DNA of 64,000 nt from Ephemerocybe angulata (lineage: Eukaryota; Basidiomycota; Agaricomycetes; Agaricales; Psathyrellaceae), in the NCBI GenBank assembly GCA_013368325.1, contig JAACJK010000013.1, positions 62,001 through 126,000 of the forward strand, given 5' to 3'. A program made the position numbers and the translations under genes. This document shows positions 10,961 through 23,225 of this stretch, one piece after another (the stretch's first letter is position 1; every line of letters starts with the position of its first letter). A model generated the notes under the pieces. The model searched no databases and was not told where the DNA came from. It saw only the letters and a list, made by a program, of their open reading frames with translations.

Positions 10961-12528
10961 CGTTGACCAGTAGTGTAATGGTGGGCATAAGAACAAGGCT
11001 GGTGGAACCTTATATGAGGACTAAAGTTAGCTTTGGCTTGCACACCTTTCGATTTTAGCGCCTGCGCATGCCCGTTCTGGAGCTTTGCGGATACGATTGA
11101 CAACCTTGTTTAATGATTTAATGATCAAATCTGTAAAGTTCGCGGCTTCGTGTGCACAGCACTCAGATAAGAAAGGGTCCAGGTGAATGCGTAGAAGTAC
11201 TCGTTTGCTAGAGGGGTCACTCTTCGATTCTGAAGTTCGTACGACCTCAGCCATTGCTGTCGAGCATCCTGGCCACGACTAGGCAGTAAAGATATGGTAT
11301 CAGTTACTTGAGTTTAGAGCAGAGTGCTGCACAGAGGCATTATTCCGGATTCGTTCCGTGACATTGAATGCCAGCTGTCCACGATGATTGACACGAGTTA
11401 GGAGATGCCTGAAGCCTAGCTTGTGCCCAGCCGATTCTTCGTTGGACAAGGAGCCCAAGCAGATATGACAACGGGTGTTTGGTCCGACTCTTTGTTAAGT
11501 TATCATTCCAGGTATGGTACATGATCATGAACCTTTTCTCTCACCTAAGTTGCAGGAAGCCAATGGGTGGTCCGATGAACTTTCGAGGGCTCAAGTTGCC
11601 GATGACGGCCAGCATTCGCCGAGCTGACCGCCTTCCCATGAACACTCTCGGTGGCGTCCCGTCTCGTAACGGTGACGGCGCTATGTCTACTACCTGAGGT
11701 TCTTGAGGCTGGGGAGCCCGTTTCAAACGGAACGTTCTCCTGTTTCTCATTCCTCTGCATACGCACTGGATCATAGCGGTTCTTTGGGCAAAGTACCTGT
11801 AACAAAGGCTGAGGGAGATGCTTCAGGTGTTAAGGCTGTTCCGAGCCATATTTAGTAGAGGGGAGGGAAAGGCTGTTCATCGATGTTTTGGCCATGCACA
11901 ATGGGCGTCCCCGGACGCGAAAAAGGACGCTCGGCATCGGCCGTGCCGACGCTATCGACTCGAAAAGGCATTTCGGCCCCTTTGTTTTCTTTCATCCATC
12001 ACCAGGGTCGCCGCAGCGAGTCGCTGCAAACACGCCTCACCCGCAACGTTCCTGATATGCTGTAAGCTCTGGGGCTCGCGATAGCATTGTGGGTGACATT
12101 CTATCTGTGGGGTCAAAATTCAGTAAAAGGACGAACATGATATTTCGCAGTACTTCGAGGATACCATGCACCGTTGCCGTCTCATTCAGGAAACAATTCT
12201 ATTGTTGCCAGTTGGTGCTATGTAGGGTACCTATGCCCGTCCGGATACGGTGGACGGCCCCTTCTGGGACCAGGACTTGACAGCTTGTCATAGCCATCCC
12301 CATAAAGCTCGGATAACAATCTCAGATCCGTTATATTATACATAAACGCGGTCACCGCAAGTTCGCCTGCAACCTTTCAAGTTTCAACCTTCCTGTCCGC
12401 CGTCACTTTTGACTCTAGAATCTCGCTGGTCGGATCCGCCCGTTGGCGATCCCCAAAAGCCAACCTCTCGCCTGTCACACCGATTCTATTCTATCCGAGT
12501 CCTTTATATTTCTTGTAGAACATCCCTA
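10961..12528. other. Intergenic between GPCR paralogue 3 and the copper radical oxidase
   Basis: A diverged copy of the GPCR upstream block lies at 11053-11102 (TTTAGCGCCT, then GATTGACA). No coding gene is supported. The open frames at 11340-12280 are short, mutually overlapping on both strands, and lack family motifs. The final 150 bp are pyrimidine-rich and probably form the promoter and 5' UTR of the oxidase gene. Confidence 0.55.
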
Positions 12529-15040
12529 ATGGACCCCCGTCCCTTCACCATGTGCCGCCGACTACTCGCAGCGTCCTTCGCACTGGCCTTGGCTGGCGTT
12601 GTCAATGCTCAGACGACATTGCCTCCCCCAGGTCAGCCACTGAAGAAGGGTACCCCCAACACCTTCGAGATCATTGGCAACAGTTTGGTTAGCGCCCAGC
12701 AGGTATGCCTTCTCCATATTCCTCGATCAAGACAGGTTGTTGACCTTGCATAGCTCTTCTTGGGGACCGAAGACAAGGTGTACTTTGTCGACAAAGTTGA
12801 GGCCAACCCGACACCGATCAACAACCATCCTGCATGGGGCTCAGGTACGCTGGTCCACCACCCTGTGCTCTGTCGACCAGGACTGACTGCTGTGTAGAAT
12901 GGGCCCTGGCTTCCAACACGCAGCGACCACAGGAAGTTGTTACCAACTCGTTCTGTGCAGTACGTCTCACGTCTTCATGCTTCTCTAAACATCGAATTAA
13001 CATGTAGTAGGGAGGGAACGTGTTAGGGAACGGGACATGGATTAACGTTGGAGGCAACCAGGCCGTTCAGTGGGGTGGCGAACCAGCCGCGACACAGGAT
13101 GGGACCGCTGCGCCATATTTCAATGTTGATGGGCGGACATCGTACGTCTAGTCTCTTGCGGCGGACAGGAATCTTTTGTATTGAACTCATGTTTTTCACT
13201 TACAGAATCCGGTATGTCGTGTGACTGCATTTAATTGCCTTGGGTGAAAGCTTACCAGTCCCCAGCTTGCTGAATACGTGCGACGATGGCAACTGCGATT
13301 GGGTTCTCTCCCCAGTACCGTCAGAGCAGCGATGGTATCCCACTCTGTGAGTCTGGAGAACTTTGTCTGTGGAAACCAAGATCTCATCAATTATACTATA
13401 GGGAGACGCTGCAAGATGGGTCCATCATCATCGTGAGCGCCCACTCCGCTACTTCCTTTTTCCAGGCGTCATAACTTACTTATTATCTTTGCAGCTTGGT
13501 GGTTGCAAAAACGGCGGTTATGTCAATGATCGATTCCAAGATAACCCTACGTACCAGTTTTTCCCACCAAGAGGCGACGGTGTATCCATCCCATCGCCCA
13601 TCCTACAGACCACTCTCCCAGCAAATTTGTACCCTCTCACATGGCTCCTTCCTTCTGGCAACCTCTTGATTCAGTCCAACTGGGCCACGGTTCTTTTGAA
13701 TTTGGACACGAACAAGGAGACCGCCTTGGACAACATTCCTGACGCTGTCCGTGTGTACCCCGCGAGCGCCGGTACCATTATGCTTCCATTGACCCCAGCC
13801 AACAACTATACGGCCACGGTCCTCTTCTGCGGTGGTTCGAACATTGAGACTGACCGGTATGTATTCACACTTATACGCCCCATATCAGCTTCTAATGATA
13901 CTGGTTGTTGTCGTGCCTCAGATGGCTGGCTCCCGATTTCCATCCTCCCACATACCCTGCATCTGCTTCATGTGTCAAGCTCACCCCGGACCAGTCACAG
14001 TCTTATGAGAAGGAGGACTCGCTTCCCCAGTCCCGAGTCATGGTTAGCATGATCTTCCTTCCCGATGGCAAGATCGTTGCTCTGGGTGGAGGCCAACTCG
14101 GTACGTCCATTCATTCGCGTTGTCAAGTCTGTCATTTCCTTATCCATATCGTATCAAAGGGACGGCTGGTTACGGAAATACTACCTGGGCGATCGGACAC
14201 TCGTACGGTGACCGACCCGTGTACAAGCCTGCTTTGTACGACCCCGCGGCTCCTGCAGGGAGCAAGTGGTCGACTGACGGGCTTCAGGACAGCACCGTGG
14301 CCCGCATGTACCATTCCTCCTCCGTTCTGCTCCCTGACGGCTCGGTGATGGTTTCTGGGTCTAACCCCAATCCGGATTACACTGTTGGCCCCGACGTCGT
14401 CTACCCCACTGAGTATCGTACGGAGCAATGGTACCCCTCGTGGTACAACGACCGCAGGCCGGAGCCTCAAGGCCTGCTCTCGCAATACTCGTACGGTGGC
14501 CCTGCTTTCGATGTTACTCTCGATTCGGAGGATTTGGGTGGTGATGTCGAGAACGTCAAGACTGCTGTTGTTTCCATCATTCGTCCCGGTTTCTCAACCC
14601 ACAACATGGTGAGTCTTGGAAACATTCCTATATTGGAAACATTGCTGATCTGGAATTGTCTTGTATAGAATATGGGACAACGCTACGTCCAGCTGGACTC
14701 GACATACACGGCATACGCTGATAACAACACCGCAGTGTTGCACGTCAGCCAGTTGCCTCCCAACCCTGCCATCATCGCTCCTGGTCCTGCCCTCATCTTT
14801 GTCACCGTCAAGGGTGTCCCTTCGATTGGCAAGATGGTTATGCTTGGCTCTGGCCAGATCGGTGCCCAGCCCGTGCTCGCGAAGGCTGACCTCAAGCCCT
14901 CTGAGATTGTACCAAAGACGGAGACAGGCAAGACTAGGTCCTCGGCGGGCAATGCTGCTGTGGGTTCATATCAGGTTTCGGCATTCTCACTTGTTTCGGT
15001 TGTCGCTGCGTTTGTGGCTGCAGCTGTATTTGGGTCATAG
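12529..15040 (+). CDS. Copper radical oxidase, glyoxal-oxidase type (AA5_1), secreted, probably GPI-anchored
   Basis: This extracellular enzyme oxidises aldehydes or alcohols to produce hydrogen peroxide in wood- and litter-decay fungi. The signal peptide follows MCRRLLAASFALALAGVVNA; the ATG at 12550 within it could be the true start. The radical-site Cys is in NSFCAGGNVLGNG, the axial Tyr in RWYPTL, the second Tyr in RMYHSSSVLLPDG, and copper-ligand histidines are in FSTHNMNMGQRY. The gene has many short introns; exons include 12529-12702, 12754-12844, 12898-12959, 13011-13141, a 6-nt microexon at 13206-13211, and later larger exons to 15040. The C-terminus ends in a hydrophobic stretch (LVSVVAAFVAAAVFGS) after a Ser/Gly region, as in GPI-anchored members. 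All key residues are present. Confidence 0.9.
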
Positions 15041-15814
15041 GGACCTTTGGACTTTGTTTCAAACTTTGAATCTTGGACTGCTTTCTCCGACCTCCTCAAT
15101 AGGTCTGCCCTCGTTCGTTGTTGCATTTGTTCAAACCCATTCTCGGACATCATTTGTTCTCTTGTACTTGCTCGCTGTTACAGACTTTTATTTACGACCT
15201 GACGCCTCTCCTTCGCATTACTGCTCTGGTGGCTACGAACTTTCACGTACGGACTTTAGGCACTTCTACCTATCTACGGATTCTGGGACTAGCGTCGAAC
15301 TATTCTACTAGCGACTAGTGACTTTCGGCTCACACTTCGATACCCGTCGCTCGTCGTGTCGCATTGTGGATATTGTAATGTACATACTCGTCGTATATCA
15401 AAACTTACTTCTTGCGGGGCTTCCAGTCATGGAGTCCCCTTTCTTGAAATCCCTGGCCAGACCCAAGCCAGACCCAGTCGAGAAAGTGGAAGAGAATGCC
15501 GCGTCAATACGCGGTGTCACACGGCACTTTAGATATCGCTAGGGGCTATCTTCACGAAATGGGGAAGTGTTTGCTTTGACGTTATCCGTCGATGTCGAGG
15601 ATGGCAGCAGGGCCTTCGTTGCTCCGCCAAGGATGCGGATCGTACTTTATGCGGGGAAGGCTGAGTCTGGGGTTCCAAAGGCAACGTGCCAAGACCGCCG
15701 CGACCTCAGTTGGATCGAACGTGCGTGCGGGGCCCGGTCTCTTCTTGAGCACTGACCACCACCTTGTCTTGCGTTTCTCCTCGACAACCTCGAATCCGAG
15801 CCTCTCAACGTTAT
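15041..15814. other. Intergenic between the oxidase and kinase genes
   Basis: The first 350 bp are T-rich and likely oxidase 3' UTR. Open frames on both strands at 15580-15814 are probably shadows of GC-rich sequence next to the kinase gene. No family motif was seen. Confidence 0.5.
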
Positions 15815-17205
15815 ATGGCTGCACCTCAACGCCCTGGATATGGACGGACGATAACTGTGCAAGTCGCGACGCCGACAGGCGAGCCCATGAAGATGCCGGG
15901 CCCGTCGACCCCTGCGACCGCCCTGGCGGGGTCGCAGCCCAAAGCAATGCATGTGAAGCGTGTAACGCTCACCTCGAAGAAGAACTGGTGGATGGGTTAG
16001 TCTTTGTCTCTGGGTCTGTGTGAGCTCCTTATCTACATCGATGTACTGACCTGCGCGATCGATGCGTCGTATTCCGAAACACAGTGGAGATGGACGAGGA
16101 GGACGAGCAGGCGCACCACATGAACACGTCCGTGAACTCGTTCTCGTCGTCGGAAGAGACGGCGGTGAACGACCCGCACGCGGTGACGCCACTAAATCAG
16201 TATAACCACGGCGTCGACGAGCACCACCATCCGCGGTACACCGACAGCAAGATCGCGCAGGATTCGCCGCCGCCGTCGCCCGTGTACCACCCCTCGCGGC
16301 ACCCGAACTCGATCTTCTCGTTCCCCACCCCCACGGCGTACGCCGCGCCCCCGAACGCAACTGCGAGTCTTGCGCCCTTCGCGCACGGATCGGCGTCGGA
16401 GCTCTTCAAGTGCGTGGTGAAGAAACCGGACGTCATCCAGCTCGAGATCAACGGCGAGATGCAGTCCAACTCGTCCGACGTAACGGTGCAGTTCCTCGCG
16501 GAGCTGCGGGTGTACACGACGGTGGACCGGCACCGCAATATCTGTGCGTTCTTTGGGTGTCTCGAGAACGTAGGGATGGTGCTTGAGTTCCTGGACTGCC
16601 GCACGCTGTACGATGTGATCACAGCGCGGCCAGTCCTATCGGAGGAGCAGAAGAAAGACTACCACAATCAGCTCCTCGACGGGCTGACGCACCTGCACTC
16701 GTACCGGCTGAGCCACGGAGATCTGTCGCTACTGAACGTGCAGGTGACGAATGGGGGCAGCAACACGATTAAGCTGCTCGATTTTGGCCGGTCGGTGTCC
16801 GCAGACTCGGTGTTCAAGTCGCCCGACGACGAGCCTGTGGACCCGTTCCCGTATCTGCGGCATAACCAGCAGGCGAATACCCCGCGGCTGCCTACGGTGA
16901 AGGTGGAGCAGATTCACCCCGGGACAAGGCCGTTCTCTGCCCCGGAGATTCTGAGAGGGGAGTGCTCGGACCCGCTACTGGCGGATGCGTATTCATTTGG
17001 GATGATCTTGGTGTGTCTGGATCGGTGTGAGAGTGTGGATGTGAAGCCTTGGGAGCAGAGAAAGGATAAGCTCCCTGCGGATCTGTTCCAGGGCTGTGGG
17101 TTGTTTGAGGAAAGGGCGAGAGAGTATTTGAGGAAGGTCACGGAGGGGCGGAGGAGGCTGGACAAGCGGGATATGTTCCCGACGGAAGACCACCATTATT
17201 CATGA
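15815..17205 (+). CDS. Atypical protein kinase-like protein
   Basis: Predicted 433-aa protein from two exons, 15815-15995 and 16085-17205, joined through a GTTAGT...CACAG intron. An N-terminal low-complexity region with a His-rich segment precedes a kinase fold. The motifs seen are HGDLSLLNV (catalytic-loop Asp and Asn, with HGD in place of HRD), LLDFGRS (DFG) and GTRPFSAPEILRG (APE). An AELRVY segment may supply the helix-C Glu. A standard glycine-rich loop and the VAIK lysine are not evident: the region LAPFAHGSASELFKCVVKK resembles a degraded nucleotide loop. It may be a pseudokinase or use an alternative lysine. A longer in-frame start exists at 15764. Confidence 0.7.
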
Positions 17206-17908
17206 GGTGTGCATGCCGCGTGCCGATCCCAAGATATTGCCGGTATTTCGTCGGGGTGGGTTCGTGGTGATGTTCGTTGGGAGAAGCCACCCTGAACGAT
17301 ATGCTATACCTTTGGCGTTCCTGTGGTTCTGAACACCACGCCGTCGCCGGCGCGGCGTGTCCTTTGCACCACGGAGAAGTTCTGACGACGAATGAAGAAA
17401 ACAACACCTTACGAATCTCGACAACGACGCAGGAGAACGAAGGATCGACCTTCCTTTCGACGTCTCTCTATGATAGAGCCCTATTGGTTGAACGACCAGT
17501 TCGAAGACTGCTTGATACCCAGCTATGCCCACAACTCAACTAACATGCTACTGCTTTCCCTGGCCACGATACTCATCGGTTTGATATCTGAACCCAAAAC
17601 ACTATAATATGTATCCTGTGTGTCTTATGTATACCTCGGACAACTCACGGCTGAGATGGGAGTCCCGTCCGTCTTTGTAACAAAACGAGGAATGTAATCT
17701 GTAAACCATTTCGAACTTCAATCCATCCTTCGGAACCCCCGAAAAGATTGCAAGCCTCTGTAAGCTAACTGCGTAAAAGCCTCTCAACAGACAAAAAAAA
17801 GGAGAAAGCCCTTGGTTGCGGGGCGCGGCCAACTTCTAAGTTCTCTGGGTGGTGTGCCGCTTTGACCTATGTAGAGGCTGGGTGCTCGACGTCATACGAT
17901 CGGACGGC
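17206..17908. other. Intergenic, nothing recognised
   Basis: The only supported element is the tRNA terminator that follows at 17909. Short open frames on both strands show no motif. Confidence 0.55.
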
Positions 17909-17913
17909 AAAAA
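17909..17913 (-). terminator. Pol III T-run terminator of tRNA-His
   Basis: Five consecutive T residues on the minus strand lie about 23 nt past the 3' end of the tRNA, as expected for Pol III termination. Confidence 0.7.
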
Positions 17914-17935
17914 GAATGGCTTGCGACCGTCTGTC

Positions 17936-18007
17936 TGTCCGTAGCTGGAATCGAACCAGCGGCTCCTCGGCCACAACGAGGTGATTTAACCCCTAATCGA
18001 TACGGAC
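17936..18007 (-). tRNA. tRNA-His (anticodon GTG)
   Basis: The acceptor stem pairs GTCCGTA (18007-18001) with TACGGAC (17943-17937), and the discriminator is A. The anticodon loop TTGTGGC carries GTG within a closed stem. The T-arm contains GGTTCGATTCC, which is also the internal B box. There is no intron. As usual for eukaryotic tRNA-His, the extra 5' G would be added after transcription. Confidence 0.95.
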
Positions 18008-18638
18008 GTTGCATTACTTGCAAACATGATGGCATATAAACCCATCGTGCGGGACGGGATCGAAACCTTCAAAAAGAAAACTGGGAACCTCTGTGTGCCC
18101 TCGATACGTCCAAAGCCTACACCATTCACATGGAGCCTCTTGGTTCAAAGGCCAGGAGTGGTGGAGGTTCTTCAAGACACCGATAGCCGCCCAGGTGCCA
18201 GGAAGCCACTCGGGTTTGGCGCCTTGAGGCTTACCACGAGGCGCGGGGCACAAAAGAAGTTGAAAGATGCCCGATGACTCACACAGCCTTTGTGCAGCCC
18301 CTGGGAGTTCGATAAGCCCTGCTAGCTAGCGAAAAGGGGGCTCGAAGTGACTTGGGCAACTTGGAGCTCGAGATGTCGTTTAGACATGTCAGTTGTGGGA
18401 GAGAGTAGGAGTCTGGATGCACGGCATACCCGGCTTCAGCCGGAGATACAAACCCCGAAGAAATTTACTTCCGAAAGAGGGATTGTTTGCCCGGCTTTGG
18501 GCGTGCCGTTGACGCGTTGGCGGTCACAAAAGAAGAGCGATTCCCACCCCGACAGAAAGCCCCCAGACTCCCCCCAGCCCAGGCGTGCTCCTTGCACTCC
18601 CCCTTTACGAATCCGAAATCTCAGTTGGCGCAGCGGCG
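18008..18638. other. Intergenic between tRNA-His and the coiled-coil gene
   Basis: This stretch holds the presumed promoter of the coiled-coil gene. Reading frame upstream of 18639 is open back to 18585, so the protein could start slightly earlier. Nothing else is recognised. Confidence 0.5.
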
Positions 18639-21600
18639 ATGAGCGTCATTCTTGCGGCCTTCTCGTCGCGCCCATCGTCGTCGTCGACGTCGTCCACATC
18701 GCGCTCGCGTGGTCGACCGTACACCTCCATGGACAGCATATACTCCATCGTCGCTGGCCTCGGTCTGCGCCTCGTCGTCGGCTACGCGAGCCACCACGAG
18801 TTCAAGATCGTCGGCCCGCTCATTGGCCTTTGGGAGGGCGTCGTCACTCTGCATTTCATGAAGAAGGCGCCCTCGTCGTTCGACCCCTTTGTTGCCTACG
18901 GCGTGCGCATGTTCATCGACTACCTCGTCACCGAGAACGTCTCCAGAATGGTGCTGGTCGTCATCTGGACCGTCCTCGGGATGGCGCTCGCGGACGTCGC
19001 CCCTTCAATCTGGTTCGACGTCGGGCTGCACAGGCCCTGGAGGAGGGTCAGGCGCGATCTCTACACACTCTATTCCATGACCCCCAAAGTCCCCAGCTTC
19101 CCCAAAGCACGCGCAGTACGATTTTCACGCTCACGAAACACCGTTATCGACACCCCCATTACCTTCCCCGAAATCGACATCGAGGAACGACGAACACTCA
19201 TCTCCGACACCACACCACCCGCATCCGACATCGTGCCTCGCACAGAATCCACCTCTGCCACCCGCAGACGGGTGTCGGGCAGCCGATTCACCACAAGCGT
19301 CGCACCCAACTCGGACGCCGAGTCAGTGGCCACTTCAGCCCGCCGGCGTCCAACACCATCTTCAGCACTCTCCAACCCCATCCCCACTGTGCGCACGCGA
19401 CGCGCGACAGTCTACGCCGAGCCCCCCTCCGACACCGACGACACGGGCACCGTTATCTCCGACGACCTCGACGTCGACAATCGCTCCTCCGGCCGCTCTT
19501 CGACCTCCCCACCGAGCTCGCAGGGCACGCCACATCACGAAGACTGGGACCTCGAGTCGAGCATCGAAAGCGCGCCCGAGATCGACGTCGAAGAGGAGAT
19601 TGCCGCGGCGCAGGAAGAAGCAGAACAGCAGCAGCAGCAGCAAGCTGAACTGGCGCAGGCGAAGAAGGATCATGGCGAAGAAGGCGAGTCGACGCCGCGC
19701 GCGAGGCCCATGATCTTCCCTCCCACCCCGTCCGACTCCGCCGCGCGCTGGGACCTCTCGTACAACGACCACGCCGTGCCCCCGCCTTCTGCGTTCCTGC
19801 AGCAGATACCCGACGATGTGCAGGATTATGACCATGTTCCGGTTATGAGGGGCGTGCTGCCGCCTGTGGTGACCCTGAATATGGTGAAGGAGGAGGAGAG
19901 CGACCGCCCGCCACCGACGCCCGCAAAGGACGACATTCCCCTGCGATTCAGGAAGGGTGGGGCCTCGGCCTCGGCCATCTCGACGAACCGACAGTATACC
20001 CCTATGAGCAGCAGGAACTCCCTTGGGCTCGAGACCCCGGCGGAGACGCCTGTCGATGGGAATGGCGCCGCGTCGACGGGTGCGTCTCGTGTTGGGGGCC
20101 TGAGCGACGAGTGGGCCTCGGCACCGCAGCCTTCGTCGTCGACGGGCTCGCCGTCTACGTACGCGTCTGTGCCGACAAGGTTGGATAGAGGCCCGTCGAT
20201 TGCGATTCCGCAGGGCCCTGTTGCTGATCTTATGGGTCTGGATACCCCTTCGTCAGCGGCGGAGGAGGATGATATGTACCTGGATGAGGAGGAGTCGAGG
20301 TCGAGGGTGGAGCAGTATATGAGGAATGTTGCAGAGAGTCAGAAGGATGATGATGACGAGGCTGAGTATCAGGCTTTGCTGGAATTCCGAGAGAAGGAGA
20401 GGCGGCAGGAGGAGGAAATGGTGCGACTGGAGGAAGAGAGGCGGAGGAGGGATGAGATGGAGCGATTGCGTCTGCAGGATGCGGAGAGGCTGAGGTTGGC
20501 GGAAGAGCGGCGGGCTCGGTTGGAGGAAAAGAGACGGGTGCAGGAAGAGGAGAGACGGGTGCAGGAAGAAGCTATGATGGAGAGACTGCGCCAGGAAGAG
20601 CAGGCCCAGGCTGAACAGCAAGCTAGACTTGAGAAATTTCTCCGGGAGGAAGAGGAGGCCCGGGCTCAAGAACAAGCTAGGCTCGAGAGACTGCGCCAGG
20701 AGGAAGAGGCCCGGGCTCAGGAAGTCGCTAGGCTCGAGAAACTACGCCGGGAAGAGGAGGAGGCTGAAGCCCAACGACTTGCTCAGGAAGCGCGTCTAGC
20801 CAAACGGTTGCGTTTTGCTCAAGAGGCGGAAGAGCGAGCTCGTCTGGCTGAGGAAGAAGCTAAAGCGCGTTTGGCCGAGCAGGTGCGCCTGGCTGAAGAG
20901 GCCGAGCGAATCCGCCTTGCTGCTGAGGAGTTGGAGCGGGTTCGTCTCGCTGAAGAGGCTGAGCGAATCCGCCTTATTGAGCAGGAGGCGGAGCTTAGGC
21001 GTCTTCAGGAGGAACGGGAGGCTGAACGTATTCGTCTTGAAGAGCAGGAGGCGGAGCGTAGTCGTATTGAACAGGAGCAGGAGGCGGAGCTTAGGCGGCT
21101 TCAGGAAGAGCGTAGTCGTATTGAACAGGAGGAGGAGGTGGAGCGTAGGCGTATTGAAAAGGAGGAAAAACAACAACGTCTGGCCGAGGAAGATGCAGAG
21201 AAGAAGCGTGCCGCAGCTGAGGAGAAGGAGCAACTGAAGCTTAAGAAGGAGGAGAAGAAGAGGAAGAAAAAGGAGAGAGAGGAGAAGAAGCGGAAAGCGG
21301 AAGAGGACGCAGCGGCGGCGGAGGCGGAGGCGGAGGCGGAGAGGGAGCGAGTCGAAGCTGCGCGTGTGGAGGCCGAGCGGTTGGAGAAGGAGCGTTTGGA
21401 GCGTGAGCTGCGCGAAGCTGCCGAGGAGAAGCGACTCGCTGATGAAGCGGAGGAGAAACGACTCGCCGATGAAGCGGAGGAGAAACGACTCGCCGATGAA
21501 GCGGAGCAGCGCCGAATTGAGGAAGCACTCGCCCTCGCTGAGAAGCTTCGTGAAGAAGAGGAGGAAGAGCAACGCCGGGCGGTGGAGGTCGCACTCGAGG

Positions 21601-22904
21601 TTGAGAGGAAGGAGGAGGAAGAGGAGCAACGCCGGGCGGTGGAGGTCGCACTGGAGGCTGAGAGAAAGGAGGAGGAGGATCGTCGTTTGGCTGAGGAGGC
21701 TTCACAGGCCGAAGCGCTGCGCCAGCAGTTGGAGGAGGACGCCGAGACCCAACGATTGGCGGAAGAAGCAGCCGCCGAACAACAGCGCTTGGCTGATGAA
21801 GAGGCTGCCCGAGTCAAGAAGGAGCAGGATGAGGAGGACGAGCGTCTTCGAGAGCAACAAGCTGCCGCCGAAGCAGCCCGCGCCAAGGAACAGGAAGAGG
21901 AGGAGGAGCGTCTTCGGCAACAACAGGCTACTGCTGAGGCCGACCTCGCTGCCGCTACTGCCGCTGAAGAAGCCAAGCGTGCCGAGCTCGAGCGCCTTGA
22001 AGAGGAACAGGCTGCTGCTACTCGTGCAGCTGAGGAACTCGCTGCTGCCCAAGCGCAGGTTGACGCAGAAGCCCCACCAGTTCCCGAAAAAGAGCCCGCC
22101 TCCGCCGAACCTGGCACCCCTACCCAAGTCGTGGTACAGCTCGCAACTCCGACCGCCCCTGCTACGGGTCTAGAGGGTGAGCAAGAGGGTGAAGGCGAGG
22201 AAAACGTCGACGACGATGCCCTTTTGGGTGGAGGGAGCGATATTGGCTCTGTTGCGACGGCGTACACGGAGGTGTCGCTGGACGTGAAGTCAAGGCTGGA
22301 GAAGACGATTTCGAGGAGGGCGCAGAAGATTGAGTTGGAAGACCGAGTCGCGGTGTTGCAGGCTGACCCTCAGACCGACCCCGTAACGATTCAAAGTGCG
22401 GAGAAGGTGCTGCGCAAGTATCAGAAGAAGATTCAGAGGTTGTACGACGATAGTGAGTTCGATTTCTCCACAGAAGTGTGGCTTGTATCTGACGTTCTGG
22501 TTCCACTAGGCACCCGGCTTTCGATGTTCTGGGAAACTCCTGCCAATAACTTCATGCTCAAAATCGCCACCATCCCTGAGGTTGAGGAGAGAGTCAGGGA
22601 TGCCCTCCTCTTCCACCTCACGCCTGATTGCAAATCGTTCAACTTTACGATCACAATCCCTTCTGGAAAGGGCCCTGCGGTAACCAGAATAAAAAACGCT
22701 GTCGTAGCTCTGTTGCGAGAGTGAGTCTAGCTTATCTCTTAGGATGCTTTCTGGGAAACTGACTCAATTTCCTACAGCCAACTCAATATTGAACCCGCAG
22801 CTAAAGATCCTAACAATGGAAAGATCTTGACGCTTGAGATGGACGAGAAAGACTTCCCCCTGTGGATCCTCGACTTCCGGCAACGCAGCACGCGAGGCGA
22901 CTAA
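18639..22904 (+). CDS. Giant charged coiled-coil protein with hydrophobic N-terminal region
   Basis: Predicted about 1402 aa from two exons, 18639-22720 and 22778-22904. Residues 25-130 contain three hydrophobic segments (around IYSIVAGLGLRLVVGY, KIVGPLIGLWEGVVTL and MVLVVIWTVLGMALADV), suggesting membrane association. A disordered Ser/Thr/Pro-rich part with a short Gln run (19629-19643) follows. From about 20380 to 22080 the protein is an almost unbroken Glu/Arg/Ala-rich coiled coil with internal heptad-length repeats, including three near-identical EEKRLADEA units. The C-terminal domain (after about 22240) looks globular, with WLVSDVLVPLGTRLSMFWE. I do not recognise the family. A scaffold or filament-like role is only inference. 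An earlier in-frame start exists at 18585. Confidence 0.75.
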
Positions 22905-23160
22905 ATACGACGACTATGGACATATAACGACCTTCACGATTTCCTCCTTTTTGCTCACTGCGATATATCCTCGTTTTGCTCGATGCTATGCATACCTTGG
23001 CTCTTTTTGTGTTGTATTGAATACCTGTTACCGTTCCCCGTGTTTTGTTCGCTGCTTCATCCCTCACGTTTCCGCATCTTGTACTTGTACGTGTATCTTT
23101 AGTCCTCATGCATCACCGATCGCTAGCACGTAGAGCAGCTGTCTCTTATCTCGTTACCCT

Positions 23161-23194
23161 ACGATACGATACGATACGATACGATACGATACGA
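23161..23194. repeat. ACGAT pentanucleotide microsatellite
   Basis: About seven tandem ACGAT units lie between the convergent coiled-coil and GH92 genes, probably in their 3' regions. Confidence 0.95.
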
Positions 23195-23225
23195 CCAATA
23201 CATCCTACTCTCTCCATCCTCATGC

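Noticed and set aside
20253..22267. Long open frames on the minus strand opposite the coiled-coil gene
   Set aside because: They are shadows of a Glu/Arg-rich coding strand, giving Ser/Leu/Phe-rich low-complexity translations.
23161..23194. The ACGAT array as a telomere-like or CRISPR-like repeat
   Set aside because: A simple five-base microsatellite without spacers, internal to the chromosome and between convergent genes.
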